Shown: positions 16,541-26,705, counted from the first letter of the stretch. The stretch: DNA of 43,936 nucleotides from Pseudomonas ceruminis (GCF_021602025.1 NZ_BQHW01000036.1:1-43936); one strand, 5' to 3'. Numbers and translations are program-made. Notes: generated by a model not told the origin, from the sequence alone.

Positions 16541-18154
16541 ATGAGCAGCAGTATCACGACAGGCGCGGCCGTCAGCCCACCGGGCTTCCTGTCCAAGGAG
16601 CGCATCATCGCTCGCCCGGGTTTCAACCGTTGGTTGGTCCCCCCCGCCGCGCTGGCCATTCACCTGTGCATTGGCATGGCGTACGGTTTTTCGGTGTTCT
16701 GGCTGCCGCTGTCACAGGCCCTTGGTATCACGGCCCCGGTCTCCTGCGGTGCAGACATAGGGTTCATCGCCCGCCTGTTCAGCGCCGAGTGCGACTGGCC
16801 GATTTCCATGCTGAGCTGGATCTACACCCTGTTCTTCGTATTCCTCGGTTGCTCGGCTGCAGTGCTGGGCGGCTGGCTTGAGCACGCCGGCCCCCGCAAG
16901 GCAGGCCTGGTGTCGGCCCTGTGCTGGTGTGGCGGCATGTTGATTTCGGCGCTTGGTGTAAAGACGCACCAGCTGTGGCTGATGTGGCTGGGCTCTGGCG
17001 TGATCGGCGGCATTGGCCTGGGCCTGGGGTACATCTCGCCGGTTTCGACTCTGATCAAGTGGTTCCCGGACAAGCGCGGCATGGCCACCGGCATGGCAAT
17101 CATGGGCTTTGGCGGCGGCGCGATGGTAGGGGCGCCCTTGGCTGCCACGTTGATGGGGCACTTCGCCAACGCGCAGGAAGTCGGTGTGTGGCAGAGCTTC
17201 GTCGTCATGGCCGCCATCTACTTCGTGTTTATGGTTGCAGGCGCTTTGGCGTATCGCGTGCCGCCCACCGGCTGGAAGCCAGAAGGCTGGACTGCACCGG
17301 TGAAAAAAGCCAGCGCCATGGTCACCGACCGCCACGTGCATGTCAGCGTGGCCTGGAAAACCCCGCAGTTCGCGCTGATCTGGCTGGTGCTGTGCCTTAA
17401 TGTGTCAGCCGGCATCGGCATCCTGGGCATGGCCTCGCCGCTGCTGCAGGAGGTGTTCGCCGGCAAGCTGCTGGGCAACGAGCTGAGCTTCAGCCAGCTC
17501 AACGCCGCGCAACTGGCGCAAATTGCGGCGATTGCCGCAGGCTTCACCGGGCTGCTGAGCCTGTTCAACATCGGTGGGCGGTTCTTCTGGGCGTCGTTCT
17601 CGGACTACATCGGCCGCAAGAATACCTATTTCGCCTTCTTCGCCTTGGGCGTGGGCCTCTACAGCCTGGTGCCGAGCATGGGCCACCTGGGCAATGCGGC
17701 GCTGTTCGTGGCGGCGTTCTGCATCATTCTGTCCATGTACGGCGGGGGTTTTGCCACAGTGCCGGCCTACCTGGCCGACCTGTTTGGCACGCAGATGGTC
17801 GGGGCCATCCATGGCCGCCTGCTGACCGCCTGGGCTGCCGCTGGTGTGCTGGGGCCGGTGTTGATCACCTACCTGCGCGAATACCAGTTGGCGGCGGGCG
17901 TGGAGCGCGCCGCAGCCTATGACATGACCCTGTACATCCTCGCCGGCCTGCTGGTGCTGGGCTTTATCTGCAACATGCTGGTACGCCCGGTGGCCGACAA
18001 GCACTTCATGAGCGATGCCGAGCTGGCGGCCGAGCGTGCCTTGAGCCACGACAAAGGCGCAGATGGCACGCGTTCGCTGCAGTGGCATGCCGCGCCGGGT
18101 AGCCTGCCGCTGGTGCTGATTGCCTGGGCGGTGGTGGTGGTTCCACTGGCGTGA
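16541..18154 (+). CDS. MFS transporter, OFA (oxalate/formate antiporter-like) family
   Basis: 537 residues with about 12 transmembrane helices plus an extra hydrophobic C-terminal segment (GSLPLVLIAWAVVVVPLA). FNRWLVPPAALAIHLCIGMAYGFSVFW and the GIGLGLGYISPVSTLIKWFPDKRGMATG block (both quoted in part here) are typical of the OFA family. It is longer than the 400-residue norm because of an inserted periplasmic loop of about 30 residues with two Cys (Cys near 70 and 84) after helix 1 and the C-terminal extension. Substrates of this branch are small carboxylates, but this protein's substrate is unknown. It is a single gene, with a terminator-like hairpin at 18212-18228. Confidence 0.85.
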   Translation: MSSSITTGAAVSPPGFLSKERIIARPGFNRWLVPPAALAIHLCIGMAYGFSVFWLPLSQALGITAPVSCGADIGFIARLFSAECDWPISMLSWIYTLFFVFLGCSAAVLGGWLEHAGPRKAGLVSALCWCGGMLISALGVKTHQLWLMWLGSGVIGGIGLGLGYISPVSTLIKWFPDKRGMATGMAIMGFGGGAMVGAPLAATLMGHFANAQEVGVWQSFVVMAAIYFVFMVAGALAYRVPPTGWKPEGWTAPVKKASAMVTDRHVHVSVAWKTPQFALIWLVLCLNVSAGIGILGMASPLLQEVFAGKLLGNELSFSQLNAAQLAQIAAIAAGFTGLLSLFNIGGRFFWASFSDYIGRKNTYFAFFALGVGLYSLVPSMGHLGNAALFVAAFCIILSMYGGGFATVPAYLADLFGTQMVGAIHGRLLTAWAAAGVLGPVLITYLREYQLAAGVERAAAYDMTLYILAGLLVLGFICNMLVRPVADKHFMSDAELAAERALSHDKGADGTRSLQWHAAPGSLPLVLIAWAVVVVPLA

Positions 18155-18211
18155 GGCGTGTGGGTTACCTTGCAGAAGACGGCCGCGCTGTTCCATTGAG
18201 GTGCCTGACGG

Positions 18212-18228
18212 GGGCTGCCAAGCAGCCC
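18212..18228 (+). terminator. Hairpin after the MFS gene
   Basis: GGGCTGC/GCAGCCC with a 3-nt loop, followed by a weak T-containing stretch. It probably separates the transporter from the his operon. Confidence 0.45.
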
Positions 18229-18253
18229 TTGCATTGCCATATGTCATCCGCGT

Positions 18254-18282
18254 TTCAAGCTGGCGCGTTCTGGGCCTATAAT
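18254..18282 (+). promoter_or_regulatory. Sigma-70 promoter of the his operon
   Basis: A perfect TATAAT at 18277-18282 with TTCAAG at 18254-18259 and 17-bp spacing, about 38 bp before hisB. The -10 is strong and the -35 is weak. No histidine attenuator leader (His-rich peptide) is present. Confidence 0.65.
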
Positions 18283-18319
18283 GGAGCCCTTTTCGCCCAA
18301 TGATTTTGCGGAGCTGGTG

Positions 18320-18913
18320 ATGGTCGAACGTAAGGCTTCCGTCGAGCGCAATACCCTGGAAACCCAGGTCAAGTGCTCGATCAACCTCGATGGCAGTGGC
18401 AAGGCCCGATTCGATATCGGCGTGCCTTTCCTTGAACACATGCTCGACCAGATCGCCCGACATGGGCTGATCGATCTGGATATCGAGTGCAAGGGTGACC
18501 TGCATATCGACGATCACCATACCGTCGAAGACGTCGGTATCACCCTGGGCCAGGCATTCGCCCAGGCCATCGGCGACAAGAAAGGCATCTTCCGCTACGG
18601 CCATGCCTACGTGCCGCTGGACGAAGCGCTGTCGCGCGTGGTCATCGACTTCTCCGGCCGCCCAGGCCTGCAGATGCATGTGCCGTACACCCGCGCCACT
18701 GTGGGCGGCTTCGATGTCGACCTGTTCCAGGAGTTCTTCCAGGGCTTCGTCAACCATGCCCTGGTGACCCTGCACATCGACAACCTGCGTGGCCACAACA
18801 CCCACCACCAGATCGAAACCGTGTTCAAAGCCTTCGGCCGCGCCCTGCGCATGGCCGTGACCCAGGACGAGCGCATGGCCGGGCAGATGCCTTCCACCAA
18901 GGGATGCCTGTAA
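18320..18913 (+). CDS. hisB: Imidazoleglycerol-phosphate dehydratase HisB
   Basis: 197 residues from [11 protein letters not shown]; the frame is open further upstream, but this start has GGAG at the right distance and gives the standard length. It is the monofunctional form, not fused to histidinol phosphatase as in enterobacteria. The manganese-binding motifs are present: HHTVEDV near 70-76 and HNTHHQIE near 160-167. It catalyses step six of histidine synthesis in the cytosol. The stop codon abuts hisH directly (0 bp). Confidence 0.97.
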   Translation: MVERKASVERNTLETQVKCSINLDGSGKARFDIGVPFLEHMLDQIARHGLIDLDIECKGDLHIDDHHTVEDVGITLGQAFAQAIGDKKGIFRYGHAYVPLDEALSRVVIDFSGRPGLQMHVPYTRATVGGFDVDLFQEFFQGFVNHALVTLHIDNLRGHNTHHQIETVFKAFGRALRMAVTQDERMAGQMPSTKGCL

Positions 18914-19552
18914 ATGCAGACGGTAGCCGTAATCGACTATGGCATGGGCAACCTGCACTCGGTGGCCAAGGCGCTCGAGCATGTCGGCGCCGGCAAGGTG
19001 CTGGTCACCAGCGACGCTGCGGTCATCCGCGAGGCTGACCGCGTGGTGTTCCCCGGCGTTGGCGCCATTCGCGACTGCATGGCCGAGATCCGCCGCCTGG
19101 GCTTCGACAGCCTGGTACGTGAAGTCAGCCAGGACCGCCCCTTCCTGGGTATCTGTGTCGGCATGCAGGCGCTGCTCGACCACAGCGAAGAGAACGACGG
19201 CGTCGATTGCATCGGCCTGTTCCCTGGCCAGGTGCGCTTCTTCGGTAAAGACCTGCGTGAAGACGGCGAGCACCTGAAAGTGCCGCACATGGGCTGGAAC
19301 GAAGTCAGCCAGACCATCGACCACCCGCTGTGGCACGACATCCCGGACCGTGCGCGCTTCTATTTCGTGCACAGCTACTACATCAATGCCGGCAAGCCGG
19401 GCCAGGTGGTCGGTCGCGGCCACTATGGCGTCGACTTTGCCGCCGCGCTGGCTGACGGTTCGCGCTTTGCGGTGCAGTTCCACCCGGAGAAGAGCCATAC
19501 CCATGGCCTGCAGTTGCTGCAGAACTTCGTCGCCTGGGACGGGCGCTGGTAA
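18914..19552 (+). CDS. hisH: Imidazole glycerol phosphate synthase, glutaminase subunit HisH
   Basis: 212 residues. A class I glutamine amidotransferase: nucleophile Cys81 in GICVGMQ and the His/Glu pair in FHPEKSH near 191-197. It supplies ammonia through HisF for the synthase reaction. It starts at the base after the hisB stop, and its own stop is followed at once by the DUF2164 start, so three genes are butt-joined. Confidence 0.97.
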   Translation: MQTVAVIDYGMGNLHSVAKALEHVGAGKVLVTSDAAVIREADRVVFPGVGAIRDCMAEIRRLGFDSLVREVSQDRPFLGICVGMQALLDHSEENDGVDCIGLFPGQVRFFGKDLREDGEHLKVPHMGWNEVSQTIDHPLWHDIPDRARFYFVHSYYINAGKPGQVVGRGHYGVDFAAALADGSRFAVQFHPEKSHTHGLQLLQNFVAWDGRW

Positions 19553-19813
19553 ATGAGCAGGTCGAAGACCAAGGCCCCGATCATCACCCTGGCCCCTGAG
19601 CAGGAGCGCGAAGCGCTCGATACGCTCAAGCGCTTTCTCGAAGACCGTTTCGAGTTGCAGTTGGGGTCGTTCGAGGTGGCCGAGGTCCTCGAGCTGTTCA
19701 GCAAAGAAATTGCACCCCACTACTACAACAGGGCGATTGCCGATGTTCAGCTGCACCTCAAGGAGCGGTTCGAGAGCATCGAAAGCGACCTGTGGGCACT
19801 CGAGAAGCCCTGA
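19553..19813 (+). CDS. DUF2164 family protein inside the his operon
   Basis: 86 residues. Soluble, charged and helical, with ITLAPEQEREALDTLKRFLE and a conserved HYYNRAIADVQLHLKERFE segment. This is DUF2164, a small proteobacterial family of unknown function. It is embedded between hisH and hisA with no gap to hisH and 27 bp to hisA, so it must be co-transcribed. The pattern is conserved in pseudomonads as far as I know, which suggests a role linked to the pathway or simply to this operon. Confidence 0.9.
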   Translation: MSRSKTKAPIITLAPEQEREALDTLKRFLEDRFELQLGSFEVAEVLELFSKEIAPHYYNRAIADVQLHLKERFESIESDLWALEKP

Positions 19814-19840
19814 AACTCAACAATTAGACAGGTTCCCAAG

Positions 19841-20578
19841 ATGCTGATTATCCCCGCTATCGATCTGAAGGACGGTGCCTGCGTGCGCCTGCGCCAGGGC
19901 CGCATGGAAGACTCCACGGTATTTTCCGACGACCCGGTGAGCATGGCCGCCAAGTGGGTCGAGGGTGGCTGCCGTCGCCTGCATCTGGTCGACCTCAATG
20001 GCGCCTTCGAAGGCCAGCCGGTCAACGGCGAAGTGGTCACCGCCATCGCCAAGCGTTACCCGAACCTGCCGATCCAGATCGGCGGTGGCATCCGTTCGCT
20101 GGAAACCATCGAGCACTACGTCAAGGCTGGTGTGAGCTACGTGATCATCGGCACCAAGGCGGTCAAGCAGCCTGAATTCGTTGCCCAAGCGTGCAAGGCG
20201 TTCCCGGGCAAGGTCATCGTCGGCCTGGACGCCAAGGACGGCTTCGTCGCCACCGACGGCTGGGCAGAAGTGAGCTCGGTGCAGGTGATCGACCTGGCCA
20301 AGCGTTTCGAGGCCGATGGCGTCTCGGCGATCGTCTACACCGACATCGCCAAGGACGGCATGATGCAAGGCTGCAACGTGCCCTTCACCAAGGCGCTGGC
20401 CGAAGCCACGCGCATTCCGGTGATCGCGTCGGGCGGCATCCACAACCTGGGTGACATCAAGGCCCTGCTGGACGCCAAGGCCCCTGGCATCATTGGCGCC
20501 ATCACTGGCCGTGCCATCTACGAAGGCACCCTGGATGTCGCCGAGGCCCAGGCCTTCTGCGACAACTATCAAGGCTGA
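19841..20578 (+). CDS. hisA: ProFAR isomerase HisA
   Basis: 245 residues, a (beta-alpha)8 barrel. Catalytic Asp8 is in IPAIDLKDG and the second catalytic Asp is in YTDIAKDGM near 167-175. Phosphate-binding loops GGGIRS (near 80) and ASGGIHN. It isomerises ProFAR to PRFAR, the substrate of HisH/HisF. Ten bases separate it from hisF. Confidence 0.97.
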   Translation: MLIIPAIDLKDGACVRLRQGRMEDSTVFSDDPVSMAAKWVEGGCRRLHLVDLNGAFEGQPVNGEVVTAIAKRYPNLPIQIGGGIRSLETIEHYVKAGVSYVIIGTKAVKQPEFVAQACKAFPGKVIVGLDAKDGFVATDGWAEVSSVQVIDLAKRFEADGVSAIVYTDIAKDGMMQGCNVPFTKALAEATRIPVIASGGIHNLGDIKALLDAKAPGIIGAITGRAIYEGTLDVAEAQAFCDNYQG

Positions 20579-20588
20579 GGACTGAACC

Positions 20589-21359
20589 ATGGCACTGGCC
20601 AAGCGCATCATCCCTTGCCTGGACGTGGACAACGGCCGGGTGGTCAAGGGCGTCAAGTTCGAGAACATCCGTGATGCCGGCGACCCGGTGGAAATCGCCC
20701 GTCGCTACAACGAGCAAGGTGCCGACGAAATCACCTTCCTCGACATCACCGCCAGCGTCGATGGCCGCGATACCACCCTGCATACCGTCGAGCGCATGGC
20801 CAGCCAAGTGTTCATCCCGCTGACCGTGGGGGGTGGTGTGCGCACTGTGCAGGACATCCGCAACCTGCTCAATGCCGGTGCAGACAAGGTCTCGATCAAC
20901 ACAGCGGCCGTGTTCAACCCGGAGTTCGTGGGTGAGGCAGCAGACCGTTTTGGTTCGCAGTGCATCGTTGTCGCCATCGATGCCAAGAAAGTGTCCGGGC
21001 CAGGTGAAACGCCGCGCTGGGAAATCTTCACGCATGGCGGGCGCAAACCGACCGGGCTGGATGCGGTTGAGTGGGCGAAGAAGATGGAAGGCCTGGGTGC
21101 CGGCGAAATCCTGCTGACCAGCATGGACCAGGACGGCATGAAGAACGGTTTCGACCTGGGTGTGACCCGCGCCATCAGCGATGCACTGGGGATTCCAGTG
21201 ATTGCTTCGGGGGGTGTGGGTAACCTGCAGCACCTGGCGGACGGCATTCTGGAAGGGCACGCCAGCGCGGTGCTGGCAGCGAGCATCTTCCACTTTGGTG
21301 AGTACACGGTGCCGGAAGCCAAGGCCTACATGGCTTCGCGCGGAATCGTCGTTCGCTGA
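20589..21359 (+). CDS. hisF: Imidazole glycerol phosphate synthase, cyclase subunit HisF
   Basis: 256 residues. (Beta-alpha)8 barrel homologous to HisA, with catalytic Asp in [14 protein letters not shown] (residue 12) and in [11 protein letters not shown] near 178-188, and phosphate loops GGGVRT and ASGGVGN. It forms the synthase with HisH. It is the last gene of the hisB-hisH-DUF2164-hisA-hisF operon, followed by a long palindrome that separates it from the convergent choV. Confidence 0.97.
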   Translation: MALAKRIIPCLDVDNGRVVKGVKFENIRDAGDPVEIARRYNEQGADEITFLDITASVDGRDTTLHTVERMASQVFIPLTVGGGVRTVQDIRNLLNAGADKVSINTAAVFNPEFVGEAADRFGSQCIVVAIDAKKVSGPGETPRWEIFTHGGRKPTGLDAVEWAKKMEGLGAGEILLTSMDQDGMKNGFDLGVTRAISDALGIPVIASGGVGNLQHLADGILEGHASAVLAASIFHFGEYTVPEAKAYMASRGIVVR

Positions 21360-21386
21360 CAGATTGCCGGGAGGGCTTTGCCCTCC

Positions 21387-21454
21387 ATTCGCAGCACAAG
21401 GCTGCTCCTACAGGGATACGCATTCCCCTGTAGGAGCAGCCTTGTGCTGCGAAT
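21387..21454. repeat. Perfect 29-bp inverted repeat between hisF and choV (REP-type)
   Basis: 21387-21415 and 21426-21454 are exact reverse complements with a 10-bp spacer, both copies of a GCTGCTCCTACAGGG-type repeat. Shorter hairpins flank it (GGGCTTTGCCC and GGCCCGCAAAGCGGGCC). It probably ends or protects both convergent transcripts. Confidence 0.85.
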
Positions 21455-21479
21455 GGCCCGCAAAGCGGGCCCTCGGGCA

Positions 21480-22658
21480 TCACCCGTGGTTCTTGCCGAG
21501 CAGTGCGTGATAAAGCTCGGTATCCCCAAGTATCCCCACCACCCTGTCGTTATCCTGCAACACCAGCTTGTTGCCGGTCTGATAACGAATCTGCAGCGCC
21601 TCGCGCATGCCGATGTCGGCGTGCACCACGGTCGGCCTGCGCTCCAGCAGCTCCACATCCTGCCCTGGCGCCCAGTTCTGCATGTCCAGCCCGTTCTGGC
21701 CCTGGCGTGCACGCTTGAGCGCGCCACCTTCGCCCAGGTCCAGCCACGAATCGATACCCGGGTCCAGGCACACCGAGCCATTGACCCGCTTGCAGTTGTC
21801 CACGCTGCGCATCAGGCTGCGCCCGCACAGCACGTTCAACGGGTTGGTATGGGCAACGAAGGTGCGCACGTACTCGTCCGCCGGGTTGAGCACGATCTCT
21901 TCGGGCTTGCTGTACTGGATGATCCGCCCATCCTTCATGATCGCAATGCGGCTACCCAGCTTCAGTGCTTCGTCCAGGTCGTGGCTGACGAACACGATGG
22001 TCTTGCTCAGCTTGTTCTGCAGCGCCAGCAACTCGTCCTGTAGGCCCTGGCGGATCAGCGGGTCGAGGGCAGAGAACGGCTCGTCCATCAGCAGGATATC
22101 GGCGTCCATCGCCAGCGCTCGGGCCAGGCCCACGCGCTGCTGCATGCCGCCGGAGAGTTCGTCCGGTTTCTTGTTGCGCCATTGGGTCAGGCCCACCAGC
22201 TCAAGCTTTTCGTCGACCAGCTTGCGCCGTTCCTTCTCGGGGCGGCCCTGCATTTCCAGGCCAAAGCTGATGTTCTCGCGCACGGTCAGCCAGGGCATCA
22301 GGGCGAACTTCTGGAACACCATGGCAATGCGCTTGGTGCGCATCATCTTCAGCTCTGCCGGGGTGCAGTGGGCGATGTCGATGTGCTTGCCTTCATGCTC
22401 GACGAACAGCTTGCCGCGGCTGACGGTGTTGAGGCCGTTGATGCAGCGCAGCAGGCTCGACTTGCCGGAGCCGGACAAGCCCATCAGCACACAGATCTCA
22501 CCCTTGTTGATGTCCAGGTTGGCCTTTTCGACACCCACCACCAGGCCGGTCTGCTTGAGGATCTGCTCGCGGGTCTGGCCTTGGTCCAGCAGCGCCAGCG
22601 CCTCGCGCGGCTTGTTGGAGAAGATGACGTCGACGTCTTCGAAACGAATGATGCTCAT
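21480..22658 (-). CDS. choV: Choline/glycine betaine ABC transporter ATP-binding protein ChoV (CbcV)
   Basis: 392 residues. The N-terminal 45 residues, with the FSNKPREALALLDQG motif, are specific to the ProV/OpuA type. Walker A GLSGSGKSS (60-68), signature LSGGMQQR (168-175), Walker B ILLMDEP (188-194), switch His at about 226. The C-terminal 110 residues hold a CBS-type regulatory region (VVHADIGMREALQIRY ... VVGILGDTELYHALL), as in osmolyte importers. It energises ChoW. Its start overlaps choW by 4 bp (22655-22658). Orthologous with the cbcV gene of P. aeruginosa by context; uptake serves catabolism as well as osmoprotection. Confidence 0.92.
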   Translation of the reverse strand: MSIIRFEDVDVIFSNKPREALALLDQGQTREQILKQTGLVVGVEKANLDINKGEICVLMGLSGSGKSSLLRCINGLNTVSRGKLFVEHEGKHIDIAHCTPAELKMMRTKRIAMVFQKFALMPWLTVRENISFGLEMQGRPEKERRKLVDEKLELVGLTQWRNKKPDELSGGMQQRVGLARALAMDADILLMDEPFSALDPLIRQGLQDELLALQNKLSKTIVFVSHDLDEALKLGSRIAIMKDGRIIQYSKPEEIVLNPADEYVRTFVAHTNPLNVLCGRSLMRSVDNCKRVNGSVCLDPGIDSWLDLGEGGALKRARQGQNGLDMQNWAPGQDVELLERRPTVVHADIGMREALQIRYQTGNKLVLQDNDRVVGILGDTELYHALLGKNHG

Positions 22659-23500
22659 GCCTCACCCCTTACCGTAACTTCCGGTTGCTTGCAGATTCGG
22701 TCGAGCATGATCGCCAGCAGCACGATCGCCAGGCCCGCTTCGAAGCCCAGGGAAATATCAGCGGTGTTCAGTGCGTTGACCACAGGTTTACCCAGCCCGT
22801 CAGCGCCTACCAGCGCTGCGATCACCACCATCGACAGCGACAGCATGATGCATTGGGTCACGCCGGCAGCGATGCTGGGCATCGCGTGCGGCAGTTCGAT
22901 GCGTGTCAGCAACTGGCGTCGCGAGCAACCGAAGGCCTTGCCGGCATCCAGCAGCTCCTGCGGCACGTCGCAGATGCCCAGGTAGGTGAGGCGAATCGGC
23001 GCGGCAATGGCGAACACCACCGTGGAGATCAGCCCCGGCACCACACCCAGGCCGAACAGGGTCAGGGTAGGGATCAGATAAACGAAGGTCGGCACCGTCT
23101 GCATCAGGTCGAGTACCGGGCGCATGGCGGTATAGAACATCGGTTTGTGCGCGGCAACGATGCCCAGCGGTACGCCGATGGCCACGCACACCACCGTGGC
23201 GAACGTGACTTGCGCCAGGGTTTCCATGGTTTCCTGCCAGTACCCCAGGTTGAGGATCAACAGGAACGACAGGGCCACGAACACGGTCAGCGCCCACTTG
23301 CGCTGGATCAGGTGCGCCAGGGCGGCGAACAGGGCGATGAGGACGAACGGGTTGAACCAGGTCAAGGCACTGGTGACGCCATGGATCATGAATTCCAGGC
23401 CTTGGGCGATGGCGTCGAAGTAAGCGGCGCCGTTCTGGGTCAACCATTCGACGAATGAGGCGATGTACTGCCCCAGGGGTATTTTCTGATCGATAAGCAT
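22655..23500 (-). CDS. choW: Choline/glycine betaine ABC transporter permease ChoW (CbcW)
   Basis: 281 residues with about six membrane segments, the ProW/OpuAB type. The BPD_transp_1 domain carries LLDAGKAFGCSRRQLLTRIE (EAA loop, near 185-205) and PTFVYLIPTLTLFGLGVVPG near 143-162. It forms a homodimeric channel with ChoV. A stem-loop in the 84-bp gap after choX may reduce its expression relative to the binding protein. Confidence 0.92.
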   Translation of the reverse strand: MLIDQKIPLGQYIASFVEWLTQNGAAYFDAIAQGLEFMIHGVTSALTWFNPFVLIALFAALAHLIQRKWALTVFVALSFLLILNLGYWQETMETLAQVTFATVVCVAIGVPLGIVAAHKPMFYTAMRPVLDLMQTVPTFVYLIPTLTLFGLGVVPGLISTVVFAIAAPIRLTYLGICDVPQELLDAGKAFGCSRRQLLTRIELPHAMPSIAAGVTQCIMLSLSMVVIAALVGADGLGKPVVNALNTADISLGFEAGLAIVLLAIMLDRICKQPEVTVRGEA

Positions 23501-23537
23501 GATAGCGAGCTTCCACCTGCAAAGATTGAAATCAGTC

Positions 23538-23561
23538 CGGGGCGGGCACGGTCCCGCCCCG
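23538..23561 (-). other. Intercistronic stem-loop choX-choW
   Basis: CGGGGCGGG/CCCGCCCCG, 9 bp with a 6-nt loop and no T-tract, 24 nt downstream of the choX stop. It could stabilise choX mRNA or attenuate choWV. Confidence 0.7.
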
Positions 23562-23584
23562 CGGTGTTGCTATTGCGTCTTGCG

Positions 23585-24532
23585 TTATTGCGTCAGTTTG
23601 GCCTTGGCCGCCTCCAGGCCGGGTTTGCCGTCCACAGTGGTCACCCCGGCGAGCCAGGCGTCCAGCTTGCCTGGGTTGTCCTTGAGCCACTTGTGCGCGG
23701 CCGCCTCGGGTTTCATCTTGTCGTCCAGGACGTAGCCCATCATGGTGCTTTCATCCTTGAGCTCGAACGTGAGGTTCTTCAGCAGTTGGCCTACGTTGCT
23801 GCATTCCTGCGCGTAGCCTTTGCGGGTATTGGTCAACACAGTGGCCTTGCCGAATTCGGGGCCGAAGAAATCGTCCCCACCGGTCAGGTACTGCATCTTG
23901 AAGCGGGTGTTCATCGGGTGCGGCTCCCAGCCAAGGAACACGATCGCCTCGCCGCGCTTCTGCGCACGCTCGACCTGCGACAGCATGCCGGCCTCGCTGG
24001 ACTGGACGATCTTGAAGCCGGCGTCCTTCAGGCCGAAGGCGTTCTTGTCGATCATGTTCTGGATGGTGCGGTTGCCATCGTTGCCTGGCTCGATGCCGTA
24101 GATCTTGGCGTCTAGCTCCTGCTTGAACTTGGGAATGTCGGCAAAGTCCTTCAGGCCCTTGTCATACAGCGCCTGGGGTACTGCCAGGGTGTACTTGGCG
24201 TTTTCCAGGTTGGCGCGCACGGTTTCGACAGTGCCGGCGTCGCGGTACTGCTTGATGTCGTTTTCCATGGTCGGCATCCAGTTGCCGAGAAACACATCCA
24301 GGTCCTTGCCGGTGGCCAGCGACTTGTAGGTCACCGGTACCGAGATCATGGTGGTGTGGGTCTTGTAACCCAGGGCTTCGAGCACAACGCTGGTGGTCGC
24401 GGTGGTGACGGTGATGTCTGTCCAGCCGACATCGGAGAAACGCACCGTGTGACACTGCTCGGGTTCTGCAGCCTGGGCCAGTAACGGTGCCGATAGCAAC
24501 GCGACCAGCAACAGCGAGGGTGAACCTTTCAT
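23585..24532 (-). CDS. choX: Choline/betaine substrate-binding protein ChoX (CbcX)
   Basis: 315 residues. Sec signal peptide MKGSPSLLLVALLSAPLLAQA cleaved near residue 21-22. The mature part is the OpuAC-type fold: VRFSDVGWTDITVTTATTSV, DVFLGNWMPTMENDI, IYGIEPGNDGN and VFLGWEPHPMN. Trp and Tyr residues in such motifs form the aromatic cage that binds the trimethylammonium group. It lies first in the choXWV operon, divergent from sdaA; the 442-bp gap contains a triple direct repeat that probably binds GbdR. Confidence 0.93.
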   Translation of the reverse strand: MKGSPSLLLVALLSAPLLAQAAEPEQCHTVRFSDVGWTDITVTTATTSVVLEALGYKTHTTMISVPVTYKSLATGKDLDVFLGNWMPTMENDIKQYRDAGTVETVRANLENAKYTLAVPQALYDKGLKDFADIPKFKQELDAKIYGIEPGNDGNRTIQNMIDKNAFGLKDAGFKIVQSSEAGMLSQVERAQKRGEAIVFLGWEPHPMNTRFKMQYLTGGDDFFGPEFGKATVLTNTRKGYAQECSNVGQLLKNLTFELKDESTMMGYVLDDKMKPEAAAHKWLKDNPGKLDAWLAGVTTVDGKPGLEAAKAKLTQ

Positions 24533-24974
24533 GGATGGACTCCTGTGATTTTATCTTCGGGTTCGCGAGGGCTGCCGGGCGTTCTCAGGGTCCGGTCAGC
24601 CAGGCCTGCAGAGGGCAGGTTGCGAGGCCGTGCAATACGAGTCGCTTTCGATAATCCTCCAGCGCCGGGCAATCGCCTACTGGTGGGGTCGTAACCAGTA
24701 CGGAACGGGTCGCATCCAGTACGGGCGATGTCGCATATGAGTTTTTCCACTGCCACAGCCGCATTTTTGCGTCACCCGGCCGCTCGAAAGCGGCGCGCTG
24801 ACGGCCCGAAAAGGCGCGGCGCTGCTGGACAAAAGTACGTCGGTTGCAGACGGCGAGGGGGTGCGTAAAAGCCCGATGATGCGTGCATTCGTGGCGGCTC
24901 GCAGCTTCAGCCTAGCAGTTGCCCCGCCCTGCGCATGGCGCGCAGAGACAAGCCCAGCAAGAGGTGAAGCGATA
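24533..24974. promoter_or_regulatory. Divergent control region choX / sdaA
   Basis: 442 bp without a gene. It holds the 21-bp direct repeats at 24688-24741 and, near sdaA, GAGGTG as the ribosome binding site (24961-24966). No clean sigma-70 boxes were found, which fits activator-dependent promoters. Confidence 0.6.
24688..24741. promoter_or_regulatory. Three direct repeats at 21-bp spacing, candidate GbdR operator
   Basis: Copies begin at 24688, 24709 and 24730, each with GTCG(T/C)A; copies 1 and 2 agree at 14 of their first 16 positions (GTCGxAxCCAGTACGG). A 21-bp period puts them on one face of the DNA, as in AraC-family activator sites. The nearest AraC-type regulator is GbdR, whose known regulon in P. 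aeruginosa includes the choline importer and the serine dehydratase, the two genes flanking this site. Confidence 0.6.
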
Positions 24975-26351
<1,377 letters not shown>

Positions 26352-26362
26352 CACCCTGAACG

Positions 26363-26394
26363 GGCCCTAACGCTGGCTTGCCGGCGCTAGGGCC
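26363..26394. repeat. REP element after sdaA
   Basis: GGCCCTAACGC (26363-26373) faces GCGCTAGGGCC (26384-26394) with one mismatch; the TGGCTTGCCGGCG core is the common P. putida-type REP. It probably marks the end of the sdaA transcript. Confidence 0.65.
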
Positions 26395-26666
26395 ATTGCA
26401 TTCATTAGGGGGCACTCCATTTCAATGGAGCCCTGTTTTGGAGCATTGCCGGTCGTCGGATGTCGCGATCAGGGTGGGCGTTGTCGGTGACACTCAAGAG
26501 TGTCGTTTCTGGGTAACCTGCGCCGCGCTTGTCACCTATTTGCTCAGCCGTTACAGGCAAAGGCGCTGGCCCGCCGGTTTGCGATTTTTAATCCACGCAG
26601 CTGCAGAGCCCGAATTGCTGAAAGAAGGCGTCGTTTTTGGGTTTTTTTGGATGGCCGTTCAAATTC

Positions 26667-26705
26667 AGGCACGGCCCTTGCGTTGAGATTGGCAAAGCCC
26701 CTGCA
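26667..26705 (+). promoter_or_regulatory. Two tandem sigma-54 promoters of gbdR
   Basis: AGGCACG-GCCC-TTGCG (26667-26682) and TGGCAAA-GCCC-CTGCA (26690-26705) both fit TGGCACG-N4-TTGCW with invariant GG and GC at correct spacing. They lie 23 bp apart and 72-95 bp upstream of the gbdR ATG. Confidence 0.65.

Noticed and set aside
18280-18319. Upstream extension of hisB or a histidine leader peptide
   Set aside because: The frame is open but overlaps the promoter -10 box and contains no run of His codons; the 197-residue form fits the family.
17405-19756. 783-codon open frame on the minus strand
   Set aside because: It lies antisense to the OFA transporter, hisB and hisH, which have clear domains. 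Its composition (His/Gln/Val/Ala-rich, no domain) is typical of GC-rich antisense frames.
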